From: Streptomyces adustus
GTDB taxonomy: Bacteria; Actinomycetota; Actinomycetes; Streptomycetales; Streptomycetaceae
Assembly: GCF_009377175.1 (NCBI RefSeq)
Contig: NZ_VJZD01000041.1
Coordinates: forward strand, 1 to 50,567
DNA length: 50,567 bases
Direction of reading: 5' to 3'
Shown: positions 44,184-50,567 of the stretch, in pieces
Layout: each line of letters opens with the position of its first letter
Numbering within the stretch: position 1 is the stretch's first letter
Notes under the pieces: generated by a model
The model's database searches: none
What the model saw: only the letters and a program-made list of their open reading frames with translations
What the model was told of the DNA's origin: nothing
Translations under genes and position numbers: made by a program

Positions 44184-44706
44184 TGATCTCTGTTCCTTGT
44201 TCGGGGGTGGAACCCTCGGCGGAGCCGCCGCCGGATTTCATGGTCAGGCGCATCACCAGGGCGTCGACGTTGCCCGGCTGGTAGTAGCCGCGGCGGAAGC
44301 CGATGGGCTCGAAGCCGAACCGCTCGTAGAGCCGTTGGGCGCTGACGTTGTCGACCCGGCATTCGAGCATGACCTCGGCGCACTCGAAGGTGGTCGCGGC
44401 CCGCAACAGGTCGGTCAGCAGCCGGGAGCCGAGGCCGGTGCCCTGGTGGTCACGGGCGACGGCGATGGTCTGCACGTCCGCCAGGTCGCCGGAGGCGGCC
44501 AGGCCCGCGTAGCCCACGACCCGACCCTCGGACTCGGCCAGGACGTACCGCCGGGTCGCCCCGGGGCCGCGCGAGTGGGCCAGTTCGGACCAGAACATCC
44601 CCCGCGACCAGGCGTCCTCGGGGAAGAGTTCCTTCTCCAGCTCCAGCACGGGGTCGATGTCCCACCAGCGCATCTCGCGCAGGCTCGGAGTCACGGGTTC
44701 GGTCAC
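44176..44706 (-). CDS. rimI: Ribosomal-protein-alanine N-acetyltransferase RimI (GNAT)
   Basis: 176-aa GNAT acetyltransferase. Acetyl-CoA is bound through the [10 protein letters not shown] loop (motif A), preceded by ADVQTIAVA; the C-terminal [15 protein letters not shown] is motif B. It sits between tsaB and tsaD as in most bacteria. GTG at 44706 overlaps the tsaB stop (GTGA) and the gene's own end overlaps tsaD by 8 nt. The exact substrate (S18 or other N-termini) is by homology only. Confidence 0.9.
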   Translation of the reverse strand: MTEPVTPSLREMRWWDIDPVLELEKELFPEDAWSRGMFWSELAHSRGPGATRRYVLAESEGRVVGYAGLAASGDLADVQTIAVARDHQGTGLGSRLLTDLLRAATTFECAEVMLECRVDNVSAQRLYERFGFEPIGFRRGYYQPGNVDALVMRLTMKSGGGSAEGSTPEQGTEING

Positions 44707-45359
44707 TTGGGGGTGACCACCTTGTAGTTCTTGGGCACCTGCGCGTCGGGCCGGCGCAGGTACAGCGGCCGGGGTTCGGGCAGTTCCTCGCCCGCGGCCA
44801 GTCGCTCGGCGGCCAGCGCGGCGAGGGCGGCTGCGGAGACGTGCTCGGGCTCGCGGGCGACCGGGAAGGTGTCGGGGTAGAGCAGCGCGCCCGCGCCGAC
44901 GGCCGGGAGCCCGGCCACCTGCTCGGCGATGTCGGCGGGCCGGTCGACGGCGGGGCCGGTCAGCCGGGTCCGGGAGTCGGCGTACGTCGCCCAGTAGACC
45001 TCCTTGCGGCGGGCGTCGGTCGCCACGACGAAGGGGACCTTCTCGATGTCGGCGGCGTACGCGAGGCCGTCCAGCGTGCACAGGCCGTGCACCGGGACGC
45101 CGAGCGCGAGCCCGAAGGTGTCGGCGGTCATCAGACCGACGCGCAGCCCGGTGTACGGGCCGGGTCCGGTGCCGACGACGACCGCCGTGACGGCGTCGAG
45201 CTTCAGCCCGGCTTCGGCGAGCACACGGTCGACGGCCGGCAGCAGCAGCTCGCCGTGCCGGCGGGCGTCGACCTGGCTCGACGAGGCGATGACGTCCGTG
45301 CCGTCGTGCAGCGCGACGGTGACGGCGGGGGTGGCGGTATCCAGAGCGAGCAAGAGCAC
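44703..45359 (-). CDS. tsaB: tRNA threonylcarbamoyladenosine biosynthesis protein TsaB
   Basis: 218-aa ASKHA-fold protein and inactive partner of TsaD in t6A synthesis. It begins LLLALDTATPAVTVALH and has VVVGTGPGPYTGLRVGL, both typical. GTG at 45359 has no Shine-Dalgarno sequence; TAGGCT lies 6 nt upstream and predicts a leaderless mRNA. First gene of the tsaB-rimI-tsaD-86aa unit, all overlapping. Confidence 0.94.
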   Translation of the reverse strand: MLLLALDTATPAVTVALHDGTDVIASSSQVDARRHGELLLPAVDRVLAEAGLKLDAVTAVVVGTGPGPYTGLRVGLMTADTFGLALGVPVHGLCTLDGLAYAADIEKVPFVVATDARRKEVYWATYADSRTRLTGPAVDRPADIAEQVAGLPAVGAGALLYPDTFPVAREPEHVSAAALAALAAERLAAGEELPEPRPLYLRRPDAQVPKNYKVVTPK

Positions 45360-45365
45360 GCAAAC

Positions 45366-45371
45366 AGCCTA
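45366..45371 (-). promoter_or_regulatory. Predicted -10 hexamer, leaderless tsaB
   Basis: TAGGCT on the minus strand, 6 nt before the GTG start, the same hexamer and spacing as at the AraC gene. Confidence 0.45.
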
Positions 45372-45408
45372 CGGCTCCGCGGCCCGTGCCGGACGCGCTG
45401 TGCCCGGG

Positions 45409-45497
45409 CCGGGGTACGGGAAAGCCCGCGGCCCGGGTACGGGGAAGCCTGGACCGGGGTACGGGGAAGCCCGCGCCGGGGTACGGGGAAGCCCGCG
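45409..45497. repeat. Tandem 22-bp repeat, four copies, upstream of tsaB
   Basis: Units at 45409, 45432, 45454 and 45476; the last two are identical. Core GGGGTACGGGGAAGCC. One extra base separates units 1 and 2. They lie between divergent tsaB and the L,D-transpeptidase-like gene. Confidence 0.85.
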
Positions 45498-45616
45498 TCG
45501 GGTCCGACACGGGCCCCGGCCGCGGACTCGCACGCCCGGGCCGGGCGGGACCCGGCTGCTAACGTCGCCGGGAGGCACGGCGTACGGCACTCGGCACGAA
45601 TGCAGAGGTGACAGCG

Positions 45617-46171
45617 GTGGCAAGCAGCAGCGCGGGGTTCGTGGCCGGGCTGACCGCGACGGCCGTGGCGGCGGTCGCCTTCCTCGCCTACCAGGCCTCG
45701 TCGACCGTCCCGGCCGGTTTCGACGCCACCGCCGACGTCAGCGCGCCCCCCAAGGCGGCCGTGAAGGCTCCCCGGGACCGGCGCAAGCCCACCGCGCTGC
45801 CGGGGAACTCCGGTACGGGTGAACGGGTCGTGTACTCGGTGGACGACGACCGGGTGTGGCTGGTCGGCGGGAGCGGCCGGGTCGAGCGCACCTTCGCGGT
45901 CACGCCGGGCAGCGTCGACCCGCTGCCGGGTTCCTACTTCGTCACCTCCCGCTCGAAGGCGGTCACCGGCACGGACGGCACCCCCATCGAGCACGTCGTG
46001 CGCTTCGCCGACGTGGGCGACGTGGTCATCGGCTTCAGCGCGGCCGTGGAACCCCCGGAGGACCCCTCCGACACGACCGTGAAGACGGGCGGCATCCGCG
46101 AGTCCCGCAAGGACGGCGACGCGATGTGGGTGTTCGCGACGATCGGCCAGAAGATCGTCGTGATCCGCTGA
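45617..46171 (+). CDS. Membrane-anchored L,D-transpeptidase-like pseudoenzyme
   Basis: 184-aa protein with an N-terminal hydrophobic anchor (about 8-26) and a C-terminal region of YkuD type: RVWLVGGSGRVERTFAVTPG, LPGSYFVTSRS, VVIGFSAAV and GGIRESRKDGDAMWVFATIGQKIVVI. The active-site block HGCIR of true enzymes reads TGGIR (157-161), so the nucleophilic Cys is Gly159 and the preceding His is Thr157; the upstream His is also absent (IGFSAAV). I infer a non-catalytic cell-wall protein. GTG at 45617 follows GAGGTG by 6 nt. It stands on the plus strand inside an otherwise minus-strand alr/tsa cluster. Confidence 0.8.
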   Translation: MASSSAGFVAGLTATAVAAVAFLAYQASSTVPAGFDATADVSAPPKAAVKAPRDRRKPTALPGNSGTGERVVYSVDDDRVWLVGGSGRVERTFAVTPGSVDPLPGSYFVTSRSKAVTGTDGTPIEHVVRFADVGDVVIGFSAAVEPPEDPSDTTVKTGGIRESRKDGDAMWVFATIGQKIVVIR

Positions 46172-46224
46172 GCGACGGCTCCCCGCCGGTCGGGCGGCTC
46201 GTCGGCGCTCCGTCGGTTCGCCGG

Positions 46225-46416
46225 TCAGGCGGCCTCGCGGCGGCGCTCCGTCAGGTCGTCGGGCGCGCGGGGCGGGGTGGAGATCGCGTCCGCGGCCGCG
46301 CAGGACGCCAGCAGCTCGCGCATCGACGGTCCCCGCGTCGACGATCCGTGCAGGGACAGGCCGCGCAGGGTCGACCCGCGCTGCGCGGACTGCGCCTGGG
46401 GTTCCGTAGCCGGCAT
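46225..46416 (-). CDS. Small protein of unknown function below an iron-box-like palindrome
   Basis: 63-aa protein, MPATEPQAQSAQRG..., with STLRGLSLHGSSTRG, MRELLASCAAADAIS (one Cys) and a charged end. No domain recognised. I accept it as a gene because AGGAG stands 6 nt before the ATG at 46416, the frame fits the space between its neighbours, and a strong palindrome lies 32-47 nt upstream. It is on the same strand as tsaE, 163 bp past it. Confidence 0.6.
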   Translation of the reverse strand: MPATEPQAQSAQRGSTLRGLSLHGSSTRGPSMRELLASCAAADAISTPPRAPDDLTERRREAA

Positions 46417-46447
46417 GGACGTCTCCTGAGGGCCGGGGGCGGACGCG

Positions 46448-46463
46448 GTTAGGTAGACCTAAC
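46448..46463. promoter_or_regulatory. Palindrome resembling a DtxR/DmdR iron box
   Basis: GTTAGGTAGACCTAAC is a perfect 16-bp inverted repeat. In the 19-nt register 46444-46462 it matches the iron-box consensus TTAGGTTAGGCTAACCTAA at 13 positions. Candidate operator of the 63-aa gene. Confidence 0.55.
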
Positions 46464-46579
46464 TACGAACTGGATACCATGTGACCACGCCCGGAGTGCC
46501 CGGCGCAACATCTTGCCGACGGGTTGTCGGAACGTTCATGCGAACGTCTCAGCCACCGCGGGCCCCGTCCCGGACGGTC

Positions 46580-47092
46580 TCAAGCCGACAGAACGCTCAG
46601 GTCGACCGTGTTCCAGCGCTCCCCGAGGCCGGTCACGGTCACGTGCCGCACCTCGTCGGTCGTGTCGCCCACGGCCCGGTGGATACGGACCTGGAGCCGC
46701 TCGTCGGTCAGCTCCTCGACCTTGCCCTCGCCCCATTCCACGACGATCACGGACTCGGGCAGCGAGACGTCGAGGTCGAGGTCCTCCATCTCGTCCAGAC
46801 CGCCGCCCAGCCGGTAGGCGTCGACGTGCACGAGCGGAGCGCCGTCGCCGAGCGGGGGGTGCACCCGGGCGATGACGAAGGTCGGGGACGTGACGGCGCC
46901 GCGCACGCCGAGGCCCTCGCCGAGCCCGCGGGTGAGCGTGGTCTTGCCCGCGCCGAGCTCGCCGCTGAGCATCACCAGGTCGCCCGCGCGCAGCAGCTTG
47001 GCCAGACGGCGGCCCAGTTCGCGCATCTGGTCGGGCGAGGTGACGGTCAGTTCGAGGTCAGCCGGGCTGTGCGGTGCTGCTGGTGCTTCCAT
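46580..47092 (-). CDS. tsaE: tRNA t6A biosynthesis ATPase TsaE
   Basis: 170-aa P-loop ATPase that drives turnover of the TsaB-TsaD complex. Walker A GELGAGKTT lies at 44-52, with SPTFVIARVH and the acidic VHVDAYRL and VIVVEWGEG segments characteristic of the family. ATG at 47092 gives the normal length; a GTG at 47125 would add 11 residues. The gene overlaps the end of the upstream hydrolase by 35 nt, so it belongs to the alr - hydrolase - tsaE unit. Confidence 0.94.
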   Translation of the reverse strand: MEAPAAPHSPADLELTVTSPDQMRELGRRLAKLLRAGDLVMLSGELGAGKTTLTRGLGEGLGVRGAVTSPTFVIARVHPPLGDGAPLVHVDAYRLGGGLDEMEDLDLDVSLPESVIVVEWGEGKVEELTDERLQVRIHRAVGDTTDEVRHVTVTGLGERWNTVDLSVLSA

Positions 47093-48305
47093 AGCCACCC
47101 ACGGTAGCCCCTGCGGGCACGGCACCGGCGCGGGTCAGCAGGTCGGCGAGGCGGTCGGTCACCACCTCCGGGTGTTCCAGCATCACCAGATGCCCGGCGT
47201 CCGGCACGAGCACGAGTTCGGCGTCCGGCAGCAGGCCGGCGATGGCCTCGCTGTGCTCGCTGGGCGTCACCAGGTCCCGGACCCCGGCCAGCACCAGCAC
47301 CGGCATGTCCTTGAACAGCCCGAGCGCCTCGGTCTTGTCGTGGTCGGTGAACGCCGGATAGAACTCGGCGACCACGTCGATCGGCGTGCTCTCGATCATT
47401 CGTTCGGCGAATCGCTCGACCGCGGGGTCGACGTCCCGGGACGCGAACGAGTACCGCTTGATGATCCCGGCGAACAGCTCCGCCGTCGCCCTGCGCCCCT
47501 TCTCCACCAGTTCGGCCTGCTGCCCCAGCGCCTTCAGCACACCGGGGAGCACCCGGCGCACCGCGTTGACGCCGGCGACGGGCAGCCCGAAGTTGATCTC
47601 GCCGAGCCGCCCCGACGACGTACCGACCAGGGCCGTGGCGACCACCCGGTCGCGGATCAGCTCCGGGTACTGGGCCGCCAGCGCCATCACGGTCATCCCG
47701 CCCATGGAGTGGCCGACCAGCACGATCGGTCCGTCCGGCGCGGCGGCGTCGACGACGGCCTTCAGGTCCCGGCCGAGCTGGTCGATGGTGAGCGGCACAC
47801 CGCCGTCGACCTGCGCCGCCCCGCGCCCGGACCGGCCGTGGCTGCGCTGGTCCCAGTGCACGGTCCGCACGACCCCGCGCAGCGCCGCCCGCTGGAAGTG
47901 CCAGGAGTCCTGGTTGAGGCAGTAGCCGTGGCTGAAGACGACGGTGACGGGGAGGGGGGCCTTGCGGCCGAAGAGCCGGCGCCTGCGGGGTGCCGGGCCG
48001 CCCTCGGGCTCGACGTCGTCGACCTCGTAGTACAGCTCGGTGCCGTCGTCGGCGTACGCCTTGCCTGGGGTGCCGCGCAGCGCGCCGTACGGGCCGGTGG
48101 AGTCCAGCGCGAGCCGGGCCCGCCTGCGCATCCCGCGTCCGACGGTCATCCGCTCGATGGCGACACCGGCGGCCGCGCCCGCGGCCAGCACGCCTATCGC
48201 GGCACCCGCGAGACCGGTCGTCCTGCGCCAGCCGCCGGACGCCGCCGCGGCGGAGGCGACGGCCGCTGTGGCGCTCGCGACGGCCTCCGCACTGCTCTCG
48301 CTCAC
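47058..48305 (-). CDS. Alpha/beta-fold hydrolase with N-terminal membrane anchor
   Basis: 415-aa protein. An Ala-rich hydrophobic segment at about 30-50 probably anchors it. The hydrolase domain has the oxyanion segment FSHGYCLNQDSWHFQ, nucleophile elbow GHSMGG, an acid in LAGVRDLVTP and a terminal His in PDAGHLVMLEHPE, so the triad is complete. Substrate unknown; lipids or esters at the envelope are plausible. GTG at 48305 overlaps the alr stop (GTGA) and has GAGGAG upstream. A conserved gene in this position in Streptomyces. Confidence 0.88.
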   Translation of the reverse strand: MSESSAEAVASATAAVASAAAASGGWRRTTGLAGAAIGVLAAGAAAGVAIERMTVGRGMRRRARLALDSTGPYGALRGTPGKAYADDGTELYYEVDDVEPEGGPAPRRRRLFGRKAPLPVTVVFSHGYCLNQDSWHFQRAALRGVVRTVHWDQRSHGRSGRGAAQVDGGVPLTIDQLGRDLKAVVDAAAPDGPIVLVGHSMGGMTVMALAAQYPELIRDRVVATALVGTSSGRLGEINFGLPVAGVNAVRRVLPGVLKALGQQAELVEKGRRATAELFAGIIKRYSFASRDVDPAVERFAERMIESTPIDVVAEFYPAFTDHDKTEALGLFKDMPVLVLAGVRDLVTPSEHSEAIAGLLPDAELVLVPDAGHLVMLEHPEVVTDRLADLLTRAGAVPAGATVGGYGSTSSTAQPG

Positions 48306-49570
48306 GTACCGCTCCTCTTCCCCGTGTCGGCCGTGACGGCCGGACCGGCCGCCGTCGCCGTACCGGCCGGGTCGGCCGTGGTGGTCGTGGTGGTCGCCGT
48401 ACTTGTCCCCGGTTCCTCGTTCACATAGACGCGCGGAACCCGGGTTCCGATGCGCGTGACGATTTCGTAAGCGATGGTGCCCGCGGCCTGCGCCCAGTCC
48501 TCGGCGGTGGGCTCGCCGTGGTCGCCGGGGCCGAAGAGCACCGCGCGGGAGCCGGGCTCGGGCTCGTCGCCGCCGAGGTCGACGACGAACTGGTCCATCG
48601 CGATGCGCCCGGCGGCCGTGCGCCACTTGCCGTCGACCAGGACCGGTCCGCTGCCGGAGGCGTGCCGCGGGATGCCGTCCGCGTAGCCGACGGGCACCAG
48701 GCCGAGGGTGGTCTCACCGGGGGTGACGTAGTGGTGGCCGTAGCTCACCCCGTGACCGGCCGGGACCCGCTTCACCAGCGCGACGGACGCCGACAGCGTC
48801 ATCACCGGGCGCAGCCCGAGGTCGGCGGGGGTGCCGAGTTCGGGGCTGGGCGAGATGCCGTACACGGCGATCCCGGTCCGCACGAGGTCGAAGTGGCTCT
48901 CGGGCACGGTGAGCGTGGCGGGCGAGTTGGCGATGTGCCGCACCTCGGGGCGGACGCCGCGCGCCTGCGCGTACGCCAGCATCTCCCGGAAGAGGTCGAG
49001 CTGCGCGGCGATGGAGGGGTGCCCGGGTTCGTCGGCGCAGGCGAAGTGCGACCAGAGCCCGGTGATCCGGACCAGCCCCTCGGCCTCGGCCGCCAGGGCC
49101 GCGCCGACCAGCTCGGCCCAGTCCTCGCCGGGCTGGCAGCCGCTGCGGCCGAGCCCGGTGTCGGCCTTGAGCTGCACCCGCGCGGGCACACCGGCCGCCC
49201 GCGCCGCCCGCGTGACCTCACGCAGTGCCCACATCCCGCTGACGGACACGTCGAGGTCGGCCTCGATCGCCTCCTGCCAGGGCCCGCCGGGCGTCCACAG
49301 CCAGCACATGATCCGCCCCGGCAGCCCGGCGGCGCGCAGCGCCAGGGCCTCCTCCGGGGTGGCCGTGCCGAGCCAGGTCGCTCCCGCGTCGAGGGCGGCC
49401 CGGGCGCAGCGGACCGCGCCGTGGCCGTACGCGTCGGACTTCACGACGGCCATGAGGGCCGCGCCCGGCGCGAGGGCGCGCAGGGTGCGCACATTGGCCC
49501 GCAGGGCCGCCAGGTCGATCTCGGCGCGGGCACGCAGGGGGGCGGTCGGCGAAGGTGCTGTCTCATTCAT
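48302..49570 (-). CDS. alr: Alanine racemase
   Basis: 422-aa PLP enzyme making D-alanine for peptidoglycan. The PLP lysine is Lys44 in AVVKSDAYGHG, the N-terminal barrel carries TGLWSHFACADEP and HIANSPATL, and the C-terminal domain has GVSYGHHYV with the second catalytic base Tyr, plus VPVGYADGIPR. A low-complexity Thr/Ala tail of ~35 residues follows the family core. First gene of the alr - hydrolase - tsaE unit, coupled by GTGA to the hydrolase. Confidence 0.96.
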   Translation of the reverse strand: MNETAPSPTAPLRARAEIDLAALRANVRTLRALAPGAALMAVVKSDAYGHGAVRCARAALDAGATWLGTATPEEALALRAAGLPGRIMCWLWTPGGPWQEAIEADLDVSVSGMWALREVTRAARAAGVPARVQLKADTGLGRSGCQPGEDWAELVGAALAAEAEGLVRITGLWSHFACADEPGHPSIAAQLDLFREMLAYAQARGVRPEVRHIANSPATLTVPESHFDLVRTGIAVYGISPSPELGTPADLGLRPVMTLSASVALVKRVPAGHGVSYGHHYVTPGETTLGLVPVGYADGIPRHASGSGPVLVDGKWRTAAGRIAMDQFVVDLGGDEPEPGSRAVLFGPGDHGEPTAEDWAQAAGTIAYEIVTRIGTRVPRVYVNEEPGTSTATTTTTTADPAGTATAAGPAVTADTGKRSGT

Positions 49571-49631
49571 GGCGCCCCCAGTGTCTCAGAGGGGTGCGGC
49601 GGCCCTTCGGCACCGGCCCGGGTCCGGAGTT

Positions 49632-50558
49632 CTAAGGCGCCGGCCTGTGCCCCCACACGTACACGCGGTCGTTCTGCTTCAGCACGCCCCACAGGGTGCG
49701 CGCGTCGCCCAGGGTCAGATTCACGCAGCCCCAGGAGCCGACGGTCGTGTAGAGGCTGCCGTACACGGCGTGGAAGGCCTCTCCGCCGTCGAAGAACTGG
49801 GCGTACGGCATGGGGGTGTGGTAGATCGTCGACACGTGGTTCTTGTGCCGCCAGTAGATCGTGTGCCATCCGGGCCGTGTCCGGTGCCCGATCCGCCCGC
49901 TGCGCATCGGCACGGGCCCGAACAGCACCTGCTCCCCCTTCTGCACCCACGTCAGCTGCCGGTCGAGGTCGACACAGGCCACCCGGTACGTCCGCACCGG
50001 GCACTTCCCGGCCGCGTTGGGGTCCTTCCTCGCGGACTTCAGCATCATCCGCGCCCAGGTCACGGTCCCGGCGAACCCGCTGGCGGGCTTGATCTTCTCC
50101 TTCTCCTGGAACGCCCGGATCGCCCGGCAGTCGGCCGCCGACTGCTTCCCGTCCACCGTCAGCTTCAGCCAGCGCTCGACCTGCCGCTGGAAAGGCCCGG
50201 TCTGCCGGCTGCACGTCACACCCGAGACCGCGTCGATCAACGGGACGTACTCGACCAGCGCGTAGGTCCCGCGCCCGGCTGCGCGCGGCTCCACGGCGTC
50301 CTCGGCGGCGCTGGGCGCATAGGTCCGCGGTGCCAGCATCTGGTCGGGGGTGTCGATCTGCCAGGGCTGGTACGGCCCCGGCGGCACCCCCGGCACGAGC
50401 TCGCCCTCGACGCCGGCGGCGGGGCCGGGCGCGGGAACGGGACCTGTGACGGGAAGGGCGGCGGGAAGGGCGGCGGGAGGCCGGGGCGCGGCCTGGGCGG
50501 CGACGGCACCGGCGGGAAGGACGGCGACGGCGGCGAGCAGAGCGCCGATCCCCCGCAC
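49632..50558 (-). CDS. Secreted L,D-transpeptidase (YkuD) with peptidoglycan-binding domain; start near window edge
   Basis: 308 aa from GTG at 50558; the true start may lie beyond the window because only 9 bases remain upstream. A signal peptide ends near AQA-A (residue ~24), followed by a Pro/Ala-rich linker, a peptidoglycan-binding-type helical segment (RQVERWLKLTVDGKQSAADC ... GFAGTVTWARMML) and the YkuD domain. The active-site block reads GSWGCVNLT, keeping the nucleophilic Cys but with Trp in the place of the usual His, a variant I associate with actinobacterial members. Forms or edits 3-3 cross-links in peptidoglycan. In contrast to the degenerate homologue at 45617. Confidence 0.86.
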   Translation of the reverse strand: MRGIGALLAAVAVLPAGAVAAQAAPRPPAALPAALPVTGPVPAPGPAAGVEGELVPGVPPGPYQPWQIDTPDQMLAPRTYAPSAAEDAVEPRAAGRGTYALVEYVPLIDAVSGVTCSRQTGPFQRQVERWLKLTVDGKQSAADCRAIRAFQEKEKIKPASGFAGTVTWARMMLKSARKDPNAAGKCPVRTYRVACVDLDRQLTWVQKGEQVLFGPVPMRSGRIGHRTRPGWHTIYWRHKNHVSTIYHTPMPYAQFFDGGEAFHAVYGSLYTTVGSWGCVNLTLGDARTLWGVLKQNDRVYVWGHRPAP

Positions 50559-50567
50559 CGCCCGCGC

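Noticed and set aside
50237..50567. Interruption of the L,D-transpeptidase gene at the window edge
   Set aside because: The frame and a signal peptide are intact up to 50558; only the exact start is uncertain.

Overview
This window looks like the chromosome core of a Streptomyces. Base composition is very high in GC, third codon positions are almost all G or C, and GTG starts and overlapping GTGA/ATGA junctions are common. It contains the developmental regulators bldM and whiD, groES-groEL1 with two CIRCE operators, and two guaB paralogues. The order groES/groEL1 - whiD (WhiB3-type) - SigD-type sigma factor - guaB - guaB3, plus alr - tsaE - tsaB - rimI - tsaD, matches from memory the conserved actinobacterial neighbourhood known from S. 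coelicolor and M. tuberculosis. I see no tRNA, rRNA, CRISPR, insertion sequence or prophage.

Layout. (1) 9-3854: a succinate-semialdehyde-type dehydrogenase, then a metallo-beta-lactamase-fold hydrolase divergent from an AraC regulator. (2) 3932-12392: four paralogous membrane Ser/Thr kinases in one head-to-tail array. Three have intact catalytic motifs. The fourth is a pseudokinase whose kinase fold is split by a long Pro/Ala/Gly-rich insertion. All four end in a related extracytoplasmic domain. (3) 12744-19949: a secreted serine hydrolase, glpD, a nucleotide-sugar-dehydrogenase-like protein that has lost all three catalytic residues, guaB3 (His in place of the catalytic Cys) and guaB. (4) 20262-22466: a SigD/ShbA-like ECF sigma factor, bldM and whiD, the last two divergent. 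(5) 22733-26157: LysR regulator, MOSC protein, SDR and a two-domain SnoaL-like protein. (6) 26365-30505: groEL1 and groES with CIRCE control, then two translationally coupled lipoprotein polysaccharide deacetylases. (7) 30596-34854: a THUMP-like methyltransferase, an ECF42 sigma factor with its DGPF (YCII) partner, and an LCP cell-wall ligase. (8) 34985-40048: a xylan module (GH10 xylanase with CBM2, LacI regulator, GH3 glycosidase) sharing a palindromic operator. (9) 40245-42745: an M48 peptidase coupled to a DUF3592-like membrane protein. (10) 42829-50558: the alr / hydrolase / tsaE and tsaB / rimI / tsaD operons for D-alanine and t6A-tRNA, interrupted by a plus-strand, catalytically degenerate L,D-transpeptidase homologue and a small gene with an iron-box-like palindrome, ending with a secreted L,D-transpeptidase at the window edge.

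Two themes run through the window. The first is pseudoenzymes with conserved folds but missing catalytic residues: a kinase, a sugar dehydrogenase, an L,D-transpeptidase, an altered GuaB3 and a deacetylase lacking one motif. The second is short GC-rich tandem repeats placed at or just beyond the 3' ends of genes. At least eight start codons also lie 6-7 nt after a TANNNT hexamer, which predicts leaderless transcripts.
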